NCBI GenBank assembly: GCA_020205615.1
Contig: CM035153.1
Span: forward strand, 83,031,853 to 83,095,852
Direction of reading: 5' to 3'
DNA length: 64,000 nt
DNA from: Panax quinquefolius
Taxonomy: Eukaryota > Streptophyta > Magnoliopsida > Apiales > Araliaceae
Within the stretch, counting starts at the first letter, position 1, and the number at the start of each line of letters is the position of its first letter. The translations under genes and the position numbers were made by a program. Under the pieces are notes generated by a model. It saw nothing but the letters and a program-made list of their open reading frames with translations. It had not been told where the DNA came from and did not search any database. Shown here one piece after another: positions 34,411 through 46,853 of this stretch.

Positions 34411-36188
34411 TGAAAGTAGTATGCACACAAGCCAATCATGTTTGATGATAAAGCATATACTTTCTAACAATCTTATTCATTTATTAATAAAAAGTAATAA
34501 TTTATTAAAGGCTTTTAATTATCTACATGATGTTGTTTTATAATATGTGATAAACCCATAGTTTTAAGCAATGCTTTTAGAATAAGTATGATGATCATTC
34601 TAATGAGATCTAAATTCTTAGAAAGCTTAAAACTAAAATAGTTGCCAATCATTGGGTTACTAAATTGGGGATTAGTGAATCCTAATAGATTGGTACATAC
34701 GTTGCTTGCTTATTAGATGAGGATGATTGATCTCATGATCATTTGTGTGGAGACACTAAAGCAAGTATGTAGGTGCTTATTAGAGAATAAGTTCACTGAA
34801 CGTGGCTCGCTAAGGAATAGCTAATGGAGTTTTACTTGCCTATCAATAGGAATTCCTATAGTGATAGTAGTGCAAGTGATCCTTGGACTTGAGATTATTA
34901 TAATATCTTGTGCATGATAAGTTATACTTTGACTTATTCCTTAAGACCCTTAAGGTATATCAAAGGGTATGCATGGGTATAATAAGTTGTACATGGAGAT
35001 AATGTATGATCAATAAAGAATCTACCACTTCTAGTAAAAGAAGAGAAATGTCCTATGTGATTCGATAAATGATAACCCAATAGTCCTTGGCCAAGGCAGA
35101 ATGAAATTAGAAAGGAGTTTCTAATTTGCATTATTTGGTGTTATGCATTTAAGAGTCAAAATACATATAATTAAATAAAATAAGACTTGACAGCAATTCC
35201 ATGTCTTAAAGGTTCTTTTATGATTAATGTTGAAATCTATATTATCTGGAAAGTCGTTAATCGCTAGGGAGGCTTATCCCTATTGTAGAATAAATATTAT
35301 TTATTTAAATAAATTAATAGTTTAATTTATTTATTTAAATAAGATTAGAATTGTTCTAATTGATTTATTCACAACCGATTTAATATGGAGAATCTAAAGG
35401 GTCACACCATAAAAGGAAGAATAATTATTTAAGAAGCAAATGACATAATCGTAATAATAAGTTAAGTATATTTAACTTAATCTATGGTGATAGAATAAAT
35501 TAAATAGCTTAATATTTATTATTTAATATTTTAGAAATATTAAATATAAATTAATAATAGGAGTCTTATTATTATTATTACTATTATTATTATTTAATTC
35601 CTAAAGGAGTTTGGGAATTAATTAATAAAAGTACTCTTATTTATTCCTAATATGATTGGGAGCCTAATTAATTAAAGGAATTTAATTAATTAAAATAAAA
35701 CGCAATTCCTTAATTATTAAGGAGGGTTGCCCACATCTATAAGTAAGAGGAGTCTTATTATGGGTGAGAGTTGTTGTTGACTTTTTCACAACATACGTAA
35801 TTCCAATAGTTGGGAGAGTATACCGCTTTCTATGAGAGATAAAAAAACTAGGGTTTTGCCAAATACCCATCTTCTTGAATCTTTCTTCTTCCTTGGTGGA
35901 TCACCTCTAGAGGCCAAACACTTGGATGACTAACGTTGATCAATGGAAGGAACCAAACCCGGTGGATTCAAGTTGAACGCGAAAAAGATTGGAGGTGAAC
36001 TTGTACTTGAGGAAGCTCGAATCTTCAAGGGTATGATTCTTGTTCTTCATATCTTTTTGTTTAATTAATAATTGTGCATAAAGGATGATCCGTGTATATG
36101 GTTTGTAAAATTTTTAAAACTCTATTTTATCACGTTTCCGCTTACTTTGTGGAATTTGATTGCGTTCATGAATATTACAAACCTAACA
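34411..36188 (+). mobile_element. 5' LTR of copia element F
   Basis: 1,778 bp, ending ACAAACCTAACA, followed one base later by the PBS. It carries an ATT-repeat patch (35,565-35,595). A 62-aa minus-strand frame (35682-35870) recurs in the 3' LTR only because the LTRs are copies. Confidence 0.92.
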
Positions 36189-36395
36189 GTGGCATCAGAG
36201 CCAAACCTTTATGCGAATTATTATTTGTTTTAATTTGATATGTATATTGATGTGTTTAGAACAATTTAACTGGACATAATTTGTTGTATAAAATATATTT
36301 TAAAAAAATCGTGAATCCCATTATTTTTTTTCGCTGAATTCGTGGTTAGTTCATTGCTTCATTTATATAATCTTATTTGGAAAGCGTATTACTAA

Positions 36396-36458
<63 letters not shown>

Positions 36459-36538
36459 AATCTGTATCATGTTTACATTGTTGGAGCTCCCATTAACTAA
36501 TATGATTATCAAGGGTGGCGTGAATCACTTGGATGATG

Positions 36539-36592
<54 letters not shown>

Positions 36593-37701
36593 CTTAATTA
36601 TTTTATAATTAAAATAAAAGTTTATTTTAATTTTAAAATTAGATTTCATGCTAACTTATTAGAGTTGAAATTGGATTCCATGATAACTAATTGGAGTTAA
36701 AATTAGATTCCATGTTTCCTTAAATAAATGAGTTTATTTATATATGAAATAAGATTTCATATTATTCAAAATAAAAGAGTTTATTTGTGAATAGGAAAAG
36801 AAAATCCGTATTTTCTTAAATAAAAGAGTTTATTTAGATATGGTATAAGATTTCATATTATTCAAAAATAAAGGAGTTTATTTGTGAATAAGAAAGAAAA
36901 TCCATGTTTCCTTTAATAAAGGATTTTTTACTTAGAATTGGATTCCATAATTAATTAAAATAAATAAGTTTTTTTGATTAAAGATTTTGATTAAAATAAA
37001 ATAGTTTATTTTATTCAAAATTGGATAAATTAAAATAAAAGGGTTTATTTTGATTTAAATTTGGATTAAAATAAAGGAGTTTATTTTGATTCAAAATTAG
37101 ATTTTATGGTAACTAAATTTGCCCATTATATGATATCAATATATATATATTGAATGTTTATTATTCATGAGATGAATGTTATTTATTGATGCATATGGTG
37201 ATGTGTATGATAATAAATGAGATTGATTATGAACTATTGACCAATTTGATTGGATTTTATTTTAGTTGGATGCATGAATGTATGAGTTTTATTAAATGGG
37301 GGTATGCGTACCTCGTCTTCTCTAATTTTTCCTTAATGTAATTTCTATCTTCCTGCTGTGTACTTCCCCTTGACTGCTGATCAAATTTTTTGTTTATTTT
37401 AAATAGTTTTGTAATAGGAATAGTTAGAATTATTTTGAAGAATTAGAGATCAAGGAACAAGGAGCGCTTGAAGACCCTTTTGTAATGGAGCCCGGGTTTA
37501 AATGTAATAGTTATATTTAAATATTAATTCTTGCACCCCTAGGGTTTGACCTTTTGGTTCACTTGGTGGCTCTAGTGAACCAAACAAGAATAAAATTCCA
37601 TAATCAATCCGGGTAGAATATAGTAATCTATATGTGCTTGCTTATATTATATATATAATATATTATGCAAACATGCTTCGCATGTTAATTAATATGACGC
37701 G

Positions 37702-37778
<77 letters not shown>

Positions 37779-38370
37779 ATGCACGCTAAACAAGATGAGA
37801 TAAATTAATAAAAAACCCCTCAATTAGTTTATATTAAGTCCTAAGCGTTCAAAGATATTTGGAATATCGAACGTCGCCTTTTAGCATGATAAAATAATAG
37901 AGTATCAATTAATTATTATAAGTTTTTTGTGTCACCACAAGGACAATATTTTTCTTTTTTGAATATATGGAGTGCTAGGTTGGACTTAACTTGGATAATT
38001 TTGATTCGGATGTGCCACCACTTGATCAAAATAATCTAAGAGGCAAAATACAAGGAGTTTCATAGTTGATGTAATTGACAAGAGTTGTCTACCTATTTAT
38101 TTATATATAGTTTGTTGTGTCACCACAAGGCTATATACAGTTGAAATGAGATCCTTATTCTCACTAGCAAATCTTTAATTAGACTTTCTTAGGAACTATA
38201 TAAGTGAGGTAATATAGTTTGATGAAAATAGTGGGAGATACCAATTTAAAACAAGACCTAATTTATTTTGGCAATTAATAAAAGAATGTATGCTAAAATG
38301 TTGTTAATTACAAATTCATTTACAGAATTTTACAATGTCTAAATCATTATCACTGTGAAGCATATTAGAT
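36189..38370 (+). other. untranslated leader of copia F with microsatellites
   Basis: PBS at 36190-36201, then about 2.1 kb without a gene. It contains AT microsatellites at 36398-36454 and 36541-36590, an AT/GT compound repeat at about 37,706-37,777, and a run of degenerate AAATAAAAGAGTTTATTT units (36,600-37,110). The segment near 37,440-37,500 (GGAACAAGGAGCGCTTGAAG) resembles the usual leader just upstream of copia gag. Confidence 0.7.
37706..37777. repeat. (AT)n(GT)n compound microsatellite
   Basis: About 20 AT units followed directly by about 16 GT units. Confidence 0.95.
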
Positions 38371-39130
38371 GTTATTTAACCGAACCGTATTAAATGGATT
38401 GGTTAAAGAATTTGAGAATAGTTCTCACGGCTGAAAAGCTATCTTATGTCCTTAATACGCCTATCCCTGCAATGGTTGCAGACAATGCCTCTGAGGAAGA
38501 TATTGCTACTTTTAGAAAGTGACAAGATGATACACAATTGGCTCAATGCATCATGCTAGTATCCATGAGTAACTAAGCTTCAGCATCAGCATGAAACTAT
38601 GGATGCTCCTACTATACTCCTGCACATCAAGTAGTTGATGGTGAGAAAAGTAGGACTGATAGATATCAAATATCTAAGGAGCTCTTCCGATCTAGAATAA
38701 CCAATGACACTACAGTACAAACAAAAGTCCTTAACATGATCAATTTAATTGAACAATAAGGACAACGGGTTTTGTCATGGATGGAGAGTTGAGCCAATAT
38801 TTGATCTTGTAGTCACTCTGACTCCTTCTAACAATTGTTGTGAATTTTTTATATGAACAAACTAAAGATCAGCCTCGTTGATTTGCTTAACATGTTGAAA
38901 AATGTTGAGAGTCACTTTCCAACCAAGAAAGACCAAGTCTTACTAATAGGGGCCAAAGGATCTTCTAAAAACAAGAATGATTAAAAGAAGGTAAATAGAA
39001 AGGTAAAAACAAAGGAGAATAAGAACAAAAACTGATACGGATAGCAAAGGATTTTGCTTCCACTGCAATAAGCCTGGACACTGGAAAAGAAACTGCGAGA
39101 AGTATCTTGTACAGGCTAACTAGAAGAAGC
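38371..39130 (+). pseudogene. gag: copia gag (broken)
   Basis: Recognisable blocks in order: DWLKNLRIVLTAEKLSYVL, IPAMVADNASEEDIATF, SRTDRYQISKELF, VLNMINLIE and a CCHC zinc knuckle CFHCNKPGHWKRNC at 39055-39096. Several in-frame stops (about 38,521, 38,574, 38,757) and frameshifts break it. This is the standard gag of common plant copia elements; it would form the particle and bind RNA. The lineage was not resolved. Confidence 0.85.
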
Positions 39131-39179
39131 TTAGTGAAGCTTCGGTTACAAATATAGCTTTTGTTCATAATTTAAAATA

Positions 39180-39575
39180 AATTTTTCTTTATTTCAAGGT
39201 TCTACTTGGGTATTGCATACCGACTTTGGTTATCATAAATATAGATTTATGAAGGGACCAGGCAGAAGTAGAAAGCTAAACAAAGATAAGTAATCCTATG
39301 TGTGGAAAATGAAGCAAAGGTTGTTGCATTAACCGTAGGAACTTATAGTTTAGCACTGCCTACGGGAAAATCTATTAAGTCAATAAGTTGTTATTGTATT
39401 CCACTTCTCGTTGGAAACATTATTTCCATTTTATTGTTGGACAATGAAATCTTTGGTATTATATTTAAGAACAATTGTTGTTCTATTTATAATAATAATG
39501 TTTTGTATAAAACTGGAATATTACTTAATGGATTTTGTATACTTGACTTACGTGAAAATAATTTTTCATATTGAA
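39180..39575 (+). pseudogene. copia protease (broken)
   Basis: STWVLHTDFG stands where copia protease has its active-site D-T-G, so the catalytic aspartate and glycine have changed. 39,310-39,574 is open and keeps AKVVALTVGTYSLALPTGK, ISCYCIPLLVGNIISI and IFKNNCCSIYNNNVLY, the distal part of the domain. A frameshift separates the two. Confidence 0.8.
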
Positions 39576-39589
39576 AAAATTAGTATAAG

Positions 39590-40230
39590 AAAAGGAGATG
39601 ATCATTCAAAGAGTTGAATGTATGTATTTGCTGAAATACAAGTGTGAATTATTTAAAAGGTTAAAAGAATTCAAAAGTGAAATAAATTGGCAAAGTATTA
39701 GGATTCTTTGATCGGATCAAGGAAGGAATAATTGTGTAATGAGTTTCTAGATCATCTCAAATGGTTTTCTCACAATTGACGCCTCCTGATACACAATAAT
39801 TGATTGATGTATCTGAAAGGAAAAATTGTACCGTATTGGACATGGTGCGGTCCATAATGATTTTACCGACATTCCAGTATCCCTCTGGGGTAATACTCTA
39901 GAAATGGATGCATAGCTACGAAAAAAGTAACCTCAAAATTTGGACCCAAGACTCCATAAAAGTTAGGGATAGGGAGGATTCCTAATCTTAAGTTTGTTAA
40001 GATAAGGGGTTGTCCAACTTATGTGAAAAGGTTTCAAAGGATAAGCTTGGGACAAGATTGACAAGTACAAATTTGTGGGACATCTTAAAGTAAGTTTAGG
40101 GTATATGTTCTATAATCTTACTTAGCAAAAGGTGTTTGTTGCAAAACACGCTGCCTTCTAAGATAAAGGTGTTTGTCATTGAAGGGGCTAGTGGGAGGAT
40201 AATACATCTTGAATAGTTCAAGAACCACAA
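39590..40230 (+). pseudogene. copia integrase core remnant
   Basis: The HHCC zinc domain and the first part of the core are missing. Visible blocks are YLLKYKCELFKRLKEFKSE, SIRIL followed by stop and SDQGR (second catalytic aspartate region), FTDIPVSLWGNTLE, and KVFVAKHAAF near 40,120-40,155. Multiple stops. Non-functional. Confidence 0.75.
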
Positions 40231-41430
40231 AACACTATAAGTCAAATAAGAGGAACTCAGTAGATGTAATTCTATTGTACCTGGCCAAATCAGAAATCGG
40301 AATAGTATCAAAGATACCTAAGAGGTATGGATTCATCATAGATGAGGATGATGAGGAACACATCATAGAAGATGATGAACCAGTTACATGCGATGAGGTA
40401 AGAGTTGTAGACACTCAGAGAAATGAATTGAAGCAAGTTTCTCAAAAATGGAACATTCATTTTAATGAAATAATCAAAAGAGTTTGATTTTATCAAAAAT
40501 AATAATGAACCTAGTGTGTACAAAAGGGTCAGTGGGAGCGTCTTGACATTCCTAGTATTATATGTTGATATACTACGGATAAGGAATGACATACCAATGC
40601 TATAATTAGTAAAGATAAAGTTGTCTAAACATTCCTCCATTAATGATTTGGGACGAGTATCTTAATTGGGGATACAAATCTATATAGATAGATTTAAGAG
40701 GATGCTCGACTTAACCCAAGAAATATATATTCATTTGACGCTAAAGTCGTTTAGCATGGCAAACTCTATGGGATGTCTCATGTTGATGTGCCTTGGAGTG
40801 TATCTCTCTTAATAGTCCCCATAGACTCATACAAGAGAGATCGCATGAGTGACAATCATGTATACAATGAAATATACAAGACTTGATGATGATCGGTCAT
40901 ATTCTAGAGAAGATCACTTTAAGACAGTGAAAAACATCTTAAAGTACTTAACCGACACTAAGGATGCGATTAAAATTCATGGTGGGTCAGAATTAAAACT
41001 AGAGGGCTTAACAAACTAAAGTTTTTTTTTCCAGATAGGCCAAGACGATAACAAATCCACTTTAGGGTACGGTGTTACCTTGAACAGTGGTGCAGCAAAT
41101 TGAAAGGTTTAAAACAGAAAAGAGTTGCTAGTTTAGTGATAAAGACAAAGTATATAGCTATAAATGAAGCAGCAAGCTGATTGTTTGGATGAAAAGCTTA
41201 TTATAGAACTAGGAATAGTTCCTAAGTCTCATCTTGGATCTAAACATGTGTTGCGGCACTTTCATTTGATTATAAAAATCATTGGAAGATGGGAAATCAC
41301 TATAGAGATAGTGGACTCTCAAGAACAACATTACATATTCATTAACTAAAGCTTATCCAACAATAGGATAATCGTCACTTAGAGAAGAAGGGTATGAGAT
41401 ACCATGACGATTGGCTTTAGTGCAATTGGG
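40209..41430 (+). pseudogene. copia RT C-terminal part and RNase H (deleted and broken)
   Basis: 40209-40487 keeps the integrase-RT linker (SKIPKRYGFIIDEDDEEH, EDDEPVT). The fingers and most of the palm are then missing; sequence resumes at about 40,500 with LVLYVDILRIRNDIPML, where the YVDD catalytic motif has lost one aspartate (40561-40572). Farther on: INDLGR, HFKTVKNILKYLTDTKDA (about 40,910-40,965), DDNKSTLGYGVTLNSGA, then 41,164-41,349 with ELGIVPKSHLGSKHVLRHFH of RNase H. Stops throughout. Confidence 0.8.
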
Positions 41431-41434
41431 AGAT

Positions 41435-43279
41435 TGAAAGTAGTATGCACACAAGCCAATCATGTTTGATGATAAAGCATATACTTTGTAACAATCTTAT
41501 TCATTTATTAATAAAAAGTATTAATTTATTAAAGGCTTTTAATTATCTACATGATGTTATTTTATAATATATGATAAACCCATAGTTTTAAACAATGCTT
41601 TTAGAATAATGATGATGGTCATTCTAATGAGATCTAAATTCTTAGAAAGCTTAAAACTAAAATAGTTCCAATCATTGGATTACTAAATTTGGGATTAGTG
41701 AATTTGGATAGATTGATACATATGTTGCTTACTCATTGGATGAGGATGATTGATCTCATGATCATTTGTGTGGAGACACTAAAGCAAGTATGTAGGTGCT
41801 TATTAGAGAATAAGTTCACTGAATGTGGCTCTATGAAGGAATACACCTAATGAATTTTACTTATTCTGATAATAGGAATTCTGTAGTGATAGTAGTAGTA
41901 CAGTGATCCTTGGACTTGAGATCATCATAGTATCTTGTGTATGATGAGTTATACTTTAACTTATTCCTTAAGACCCTTAGGGTATATCAAAGGGTATGTT
42001 TAGGTATAATAAGTTGTACATGGACATAATGTATAATCAATAAAGAATCTACCACTTCTAGTAAAAGAAGAGAAATGTCCTATGTGATTCGATAAATGAT
42101 AACCCAATAGTCCTTAGCCAAGGCAGAATGAAATTAGAAAGGAGTTTCTAATTTGCATTATTTGGTGTTGTGCATTTAAGAGTCGAAATACATATAATTA
42201 AATAAAATAAGACTTGACAATGAATTCCATGTGCCTTATATTTAATTGGGACATTGTATGGTGGAAGGATTGAATTGAGCAGTAACTATTTACTCAAAGG
42301 TTCTTTTATGATTAATGTTGAAATCTATATTATCCGGAAAGTCGTTAATCGCTAGGGAGGCTTATCCTATTGTAGAATAAATATTATTTATTTAAATAAA
42401 TTAATAGTTTAATTTATTTATTTAAATAAGATTAGAATTGTTCTAATTGATTTATTCACAACCTGGGGTTTAATATGGAGAACCTAAAGGATAACACCAT
42501 AAAAGGAAGAATAATTATTTAAGAAAGAAATGACATAATCGTAATGATAAATTAAGTATATTTAATTTAATCTATGGTGATAAAATAAATTAATTAACTT
42601 AATATTTATTATTTAATATTTTAGAAATATTAAATATAAATTAATAAGAGGAGTCTTATTATTATTACTATTATTATTATTATTTAATTCCTAAAGGAGT
42701 TTGGGAATTAATTAATAAAAGTACTCCCATTTATTCCTAATATGATTGGGAGCCTAATTAATTAAAGGAATTTAATTAATTAAAATAAAATCCAATTCCT
42801 TACTTGTTAAGGAGGGTTGCCCACATCTATAAATAAGAGGTGTCTTATTATGGGTGAGAGTTGTTGTTGACTTTTTCACAACATACGTAATTCCAATAGT
42901 TGGGAGAGTACACCCCTTTGTATGAGAGATAAAAAAACTAGGGTTTTGCCAAATACTCATCTTCTTGAATCTTTCTTCTTCCTTGGTGGATCACCTCTAG
43001 AGGCTAAACACTTGGGTGGCTAATGTTGATCAAAGGAAGGAACCAAACCCGGTGAATTCAAGTTGAACGCGAAAAAGAATGGAGGTGAACTTGTACCTAA
43101 GGAAGCTAAAATCTTCAAGGGGTATAATTCTTGTTCTTCATATCTTTTCATTTAATTAATAATTGTGCATAAAGGATGATCCGGGTATATGGTTTGTAAA
43201 ATTTTTAAAACTCAATTTTATCACGTTTCCGCTTACTTTATGTAATTTGATTGCGTTCATGAATATTACAAACCTAACA
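41435..43279 (+). mobile_element. 3' LTR of copia element F
   Basis: 1,845 bp, directly after the PPT (41,421-41,434), ending AACCTAACA next to the duplication GTGTG. It includes a segment of about 66 bp (42,237-42,300) deleted from the 5' LTR. Confidence 0.92.
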
Positions 43280-43284
43280 GTGTG

Positions 43285-43306
43285 GACCTATTTTGGGGGC
43301 ATCACA
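43285..43306 (+). mobile_element. solo LTR D, terminal 22 bp
   Basis: GACCTATTTTGGGGGCATCACA, the last bases of D, lies between the second GTGTG of element F and the second AAAGT of D. Its position shows that F inserted very near the end of D. Confidence 0.85.
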
Positions 43307-43311
43307 AAAGT

Positions 43312-46300
43312 TGTTTGGGGTTCTAGTATTACATTAATACTACAACACTAATTCATAATCCAGCCTAGAAACATCAAGAACATGAAATTAAGTGTGGTCA
43401 AAGTAGGCTCCTGGTCGTCTATGAAGGTTCTGGGTTGGCCAAGAACATCTATAGCGACGGTTTTGTAATTATAACCATCTTTAGTAACAGTTTATTTATA
43501 TATTAATTATTTTTATTAAATAATTAGTATTAAAAGAGTTTTAATAATGAAAATTTCATAATTAATTTGTTAAAATTATTTTAAAGCCTAAAATGGATTT
43601 TTAATAATTTGGAATATATTTCATTAATATGTTAATATTTTAAATATTAATGATATTTAATTTATTTAATTATAATATTAAATAAATTACTAAAATCGAT
43701 TTTAATACTTTAAAAATCATTTGAAAATATATTAAAGTGTTAGAAAATATTTTAATGATTTTTAATATTTTGTGATGAATTTCATTAATTATTTGATATT
43801 AATGATAATTTATTTATTTAATTAATGTATTAAATAAAATGTGGAAAAATAGTTTTAATGCTTTAAAAATCATATAAAAATGATTTAAGGATTTTAAAAA
43901 TATTTTAAGTTATAAAATATAACTTTTGATATTTTTTATGAAAAACATTAATATTTTAATATTAATAGCGATTTATTTATTAATGGTTTTAAATACATTA
44001 AAATCATTTAAATGTGATATTAAGGTCTTAAAAATACTTTGAGATATTATAAATAACTTATAATTTTATGTTATGTATTTCATTAATATTTGATATTAAA
44101 TAAATATTAATGATAATGGAATTATGTGTATTTAAATCATATAAATGTGATATTAATGATTGAAAAATCATTATAATTATAATAATTATCTGAAAATTAT
44201 TATGAGCGTTTGAAAAATATTTTGTTTGATTAATAACTCAGATTTCGTATGTCAAAATCGAGACCCGTAAGTTCTAACGCGTGCCTAATATCTATGTGGT
44301 GCTATGTGTGTGTTTGCGTGGCATTCGGACGTCCGATGCGGGTTTTGGGCTGTTTTTCGGCTTTTTTCCTAAGTGTTGGCGAGTTTTGCAAACTGGACGA
44401 TAACTCAGATTTCGTATGTCAGAATCGAGTCCCGTAAGTTCTAACACATGTCTTATACCTATGCGGTACTATGTGTGTGTTTGCGTGGCACTCGGACGGC
44501 CGATGCGGGTTTTGGACATATTTTCGGCTTTTAGCCTAAGTGTTGGCGAGTTTTACAAACTGGACGATAACTCGGATTCCGTATGTCGAAATCGAGTCCC
44601 GTAAGTTCTAACGCGTGTCTAATACCTACGCGGTGCTATGTGTGTGTTGCGTGGCATTCGGACGTTCGATGCGGGTTTTGGGCTATTTTTCGGCTTTTTG
44701 CCTAAGTGTTGGCGAGTTTTGCAAACTGGGCGATAACTCGGATTCCGTATGTCGGAATCGAGTCCCGTAAGTTCTAACGCGTGTCTAATACCTACGCGGT
44801 GCTATGTGTGTGTTTGCGTGGCATTGGACGTTCGATGCGGGTTTGGACTATTTTTCGGCTTTTTGCCTAAGTGTTGGCGAGTTTTGTAAACTGGGCGATA
44901 ACTCGGATTCCGAATGTCGGAATTGAGTCCCGTAAGTTCTAACGCGTGTCTAATACCTACGTGGTACTATGTGTGTGTTTGCGTGGCATTCAGACGTTCG
45001 ATGCGGGTTTTGGGCTATTTTTTGGCTTTTGCCTAAGTGTTGGCGAGTTTTGTAAACTGGGCGATAACTCGGATTCCGTATGTCGGAATCGAGTCTCGTA
45101 AGTTCTAACATGTGTCTAATACCTACGCAGTGCTATGTGTGTGTTTGCGTGGCATTCGGACGTCCGATGCGGGTTTTGGGCTATTTTTTGGCTCTTTACC
45201 TAAGTGTTGGCGAGTTTTGTAAACTGGACGATAACTCGGTTTCTGTATGTCAGAATCGAGTTTCGTAAGTTCTAACGCATGTCTAATACCTACGCAGTGC
45301 TATGTGTGTGTTTGCATGGCATTCGGACGTCCGATGCGGGTTTTGGGATATTTTTTGGCTTTTTGCCTAAGTGTTGGCGAGTTTTGCAAACTGGACGATA
45401 ACTCGGATTTTGTATGTCGGAATCGAGTCCCGTAAGTTCTAACACGTGTCTAATACCTACGCGGTGCTATGTGTGTGTTTGCGTGGCATTCAGACGACCG
45501 ATGCGGGTTTTGTACTATTTTTCGGCTTTTTGCCTAAGTGTTGACGAGTTTTGCAAATTAGACGATAACTCAGATTTCGTATGTTGGAATCGAGTCCCGT
45601 AAGTTCTAATGCGTGTCTAATACCTACGCGGTGCTATGTGTGTTTTTGCATGGCATTCGGACGTCTGATGCGGGTTTAGGGCTATTTTTCGGCTTTTTTC
45701 CTAAGTGTTGGCAAGTTTGGCAAACTTAATGATAATTCGGATTCCGTATGTCGGAATTATGTCCCGTAAGTTCTAACATGTGTCTAATACTTACGAGGTG
45801 CTATGTGTGTGTTTGCGTGGCATTCGGACGTCCAATGCGGGTTTTGGGCTGTTTTTCGGCTTTTTGCCTAAGTGTTGGCGAGTTTTGCAAACTGGACGAT
45901 AACTCGGATTTCGTATATCGAAATCAAGTCCCGTAAGTTCTAACACGTGTCTAATACCTACGCGGTGTTATGTGTGTGTTTGCGTGGCATTCGGACGTCC
46001 GATGCGGGTTTTGGGATATTTTTTGGCTTTTTGCCTAAGTGTTAGCGAGTTTTGCAAACTGGACGATAACTAGGATTTCGTATGTCAAAATCGAGTCCCG
46101 TAAGTTCTAACACGTGTCTAATACCTACGCGATGCTATGTGTGTGTTTGCTTGGCGTTCGGACGTCTGATGCGGGTTTTGGGCTATTTTTCAGCTTTTTG
46201 CCTAAGTGTTGGTGAGTTTTGCAAGCTGGACGATAACTCGGATTTCGTATGTCAAAATCGAGTCCCGTAAGTTCTAACACGTGTGTAATACCTACGCGGT

Positions 46301-46848
46301 GCTATGTGTATCTTTGCGTGGCATTCGGACGTCCGATGCATGTGTTCATCAGTTATGAAAGGCTGATCACCTTCATTACCATTTGGTCTAGTTGTAATTA
46401 TTCATGTTCATTGTTGACCATTCATTTTTATTGTCTTGGTCGTTCAACTATGAAAATTGATCTATGTTCTTTCACAATGATTATATTGTTGAAAGTTTGT
46501 TAGCTTATTATTCACTCTTTCAATCATGATATATCTTTTCTTTGAACTTAAACTTATTGGGAAAACTTGTTGCTCACCCTTGCTATATCATGATAAATAT
46601 TGCAGATTTAAACGAATACTTCGGATACAGGCAAAGGCGAATGACATTATATGTTGGATAGGATATTAGCTTTAGGTAATACGTTAAGGTTATCGACCAT
46701 GGGAGTTGTGTAAAGTTTAATGTATAAACAATTTATATTTATATCTTTCGCAATAGTTATAGAATTAGTGTACCAGATTCGTGGTGATTAGTACCCGGAT
46801 TTCGGGATGCTACAGTTGGTATCAAAGCTGTAGTTTGGGGATATTACG
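43312..46848 (+). mobile_element. 3' LTR of element C, second part
   Basis: Resumes where 22531 stopped (TGTTTGGGGTTCTAGTATTACAT) and is co-linear with 16925-18797 of the 5' LTR, except that 17,841-18,288 is replaced by the 2.1-kb satellite array. The end keeps an internal PBS-like copy TTGGTATCAAAGC (46816-46828) and finishes GGGATATTACG before the duplication AGCCT. Confidence 0.9.
44235..46339. repeat. 167-bp satellite array (about 12.6 copies) inside the 3' LTR of C
   Basis: Units of 167 bp (a few of 166) carry AACTCGGATTYCGTATGTCG, AATCGAGTCCCGTAAG, TCTAACGCGTGTCTAATACC, GCGGTGCTATGTGTGTG, CGGACGTCCGATGCGGG and CCTAAGTGTTGGCGAG. Serial ORFs of 62 aa at 167-bp spacing are repeat artefacts. 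The array shares its core with the 168-bp array in the CACTA element. The G+C content is visibly higher than the flanking LTR. Confidence 0.95.
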
Positions 46849-46853
46849 AGCCT

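Larger units (their letters stand above)
34411..43279 (+). mobile_element. element F: Ty1/copia retrotransposon, complete but defective
   Basis: 8,869 bp flanked by the target duplication GTGTG (34406-34410 and 43280-43284). LTRs run TGAAAGTAGTATGC to AACCTAACA: 5' LTR 34411-36188 and 3' LTR 41435-43279. PBS TGGCATCAGAGC (36190-36201) and PPT GCAATTGGGAGAT (to 41434) are in place. Domain order is gag, protease, integrase, RT, RNase H, which is the copia order. Every domain is damaged and part of integrase and most of RT are deleted. The 5' LTR lacks about 66 bp that the 3' LTR has at 42,237-42,300. Confidence 0.92.
15228..46848 (+). mobile_element. element C: non-autonomous Tekay-like LTR retrotransposon with nested insertions
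   Basis: The span is flanked by the 5-bp target duplication AGCCT (15223-15227 and 46849-46853) within Tat RT. Own sequence: 5' LTR 15228-18797, internal 18798-20853, 3' LTR 20854-22531 plus 43312-46848. PBS, PPT and the motif TTTCGGGGACGAAATTC upstream of the PPT follow the Tekay/Del chromovirus layout, yet no gag or pol is present, so it must have moved with proteins from a relative. Over the first 215 bp the two LTRs differ at about 10 positions by hand alignment, so the element is moderately old. The last base of the 3' LTR is G where A is expected. Confidence 0.88.

Noticed and set aside
35682..35870. 62-aa minus-strand ORF conserved at 42772-42960
   Set aside because: Both are the same place in the two LTRs of copia F, so identity comes from the LTR copy process and gives no evidence of coding.
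44249..46503. Series of 62-aa plus-strand ORFs (MSESSPVSSN-type) spaced by 167 bp
   Set aside because: They recur once per satellite unit, and the unit length is not a multiple of three. They follow from the repeat, not from coding selection.
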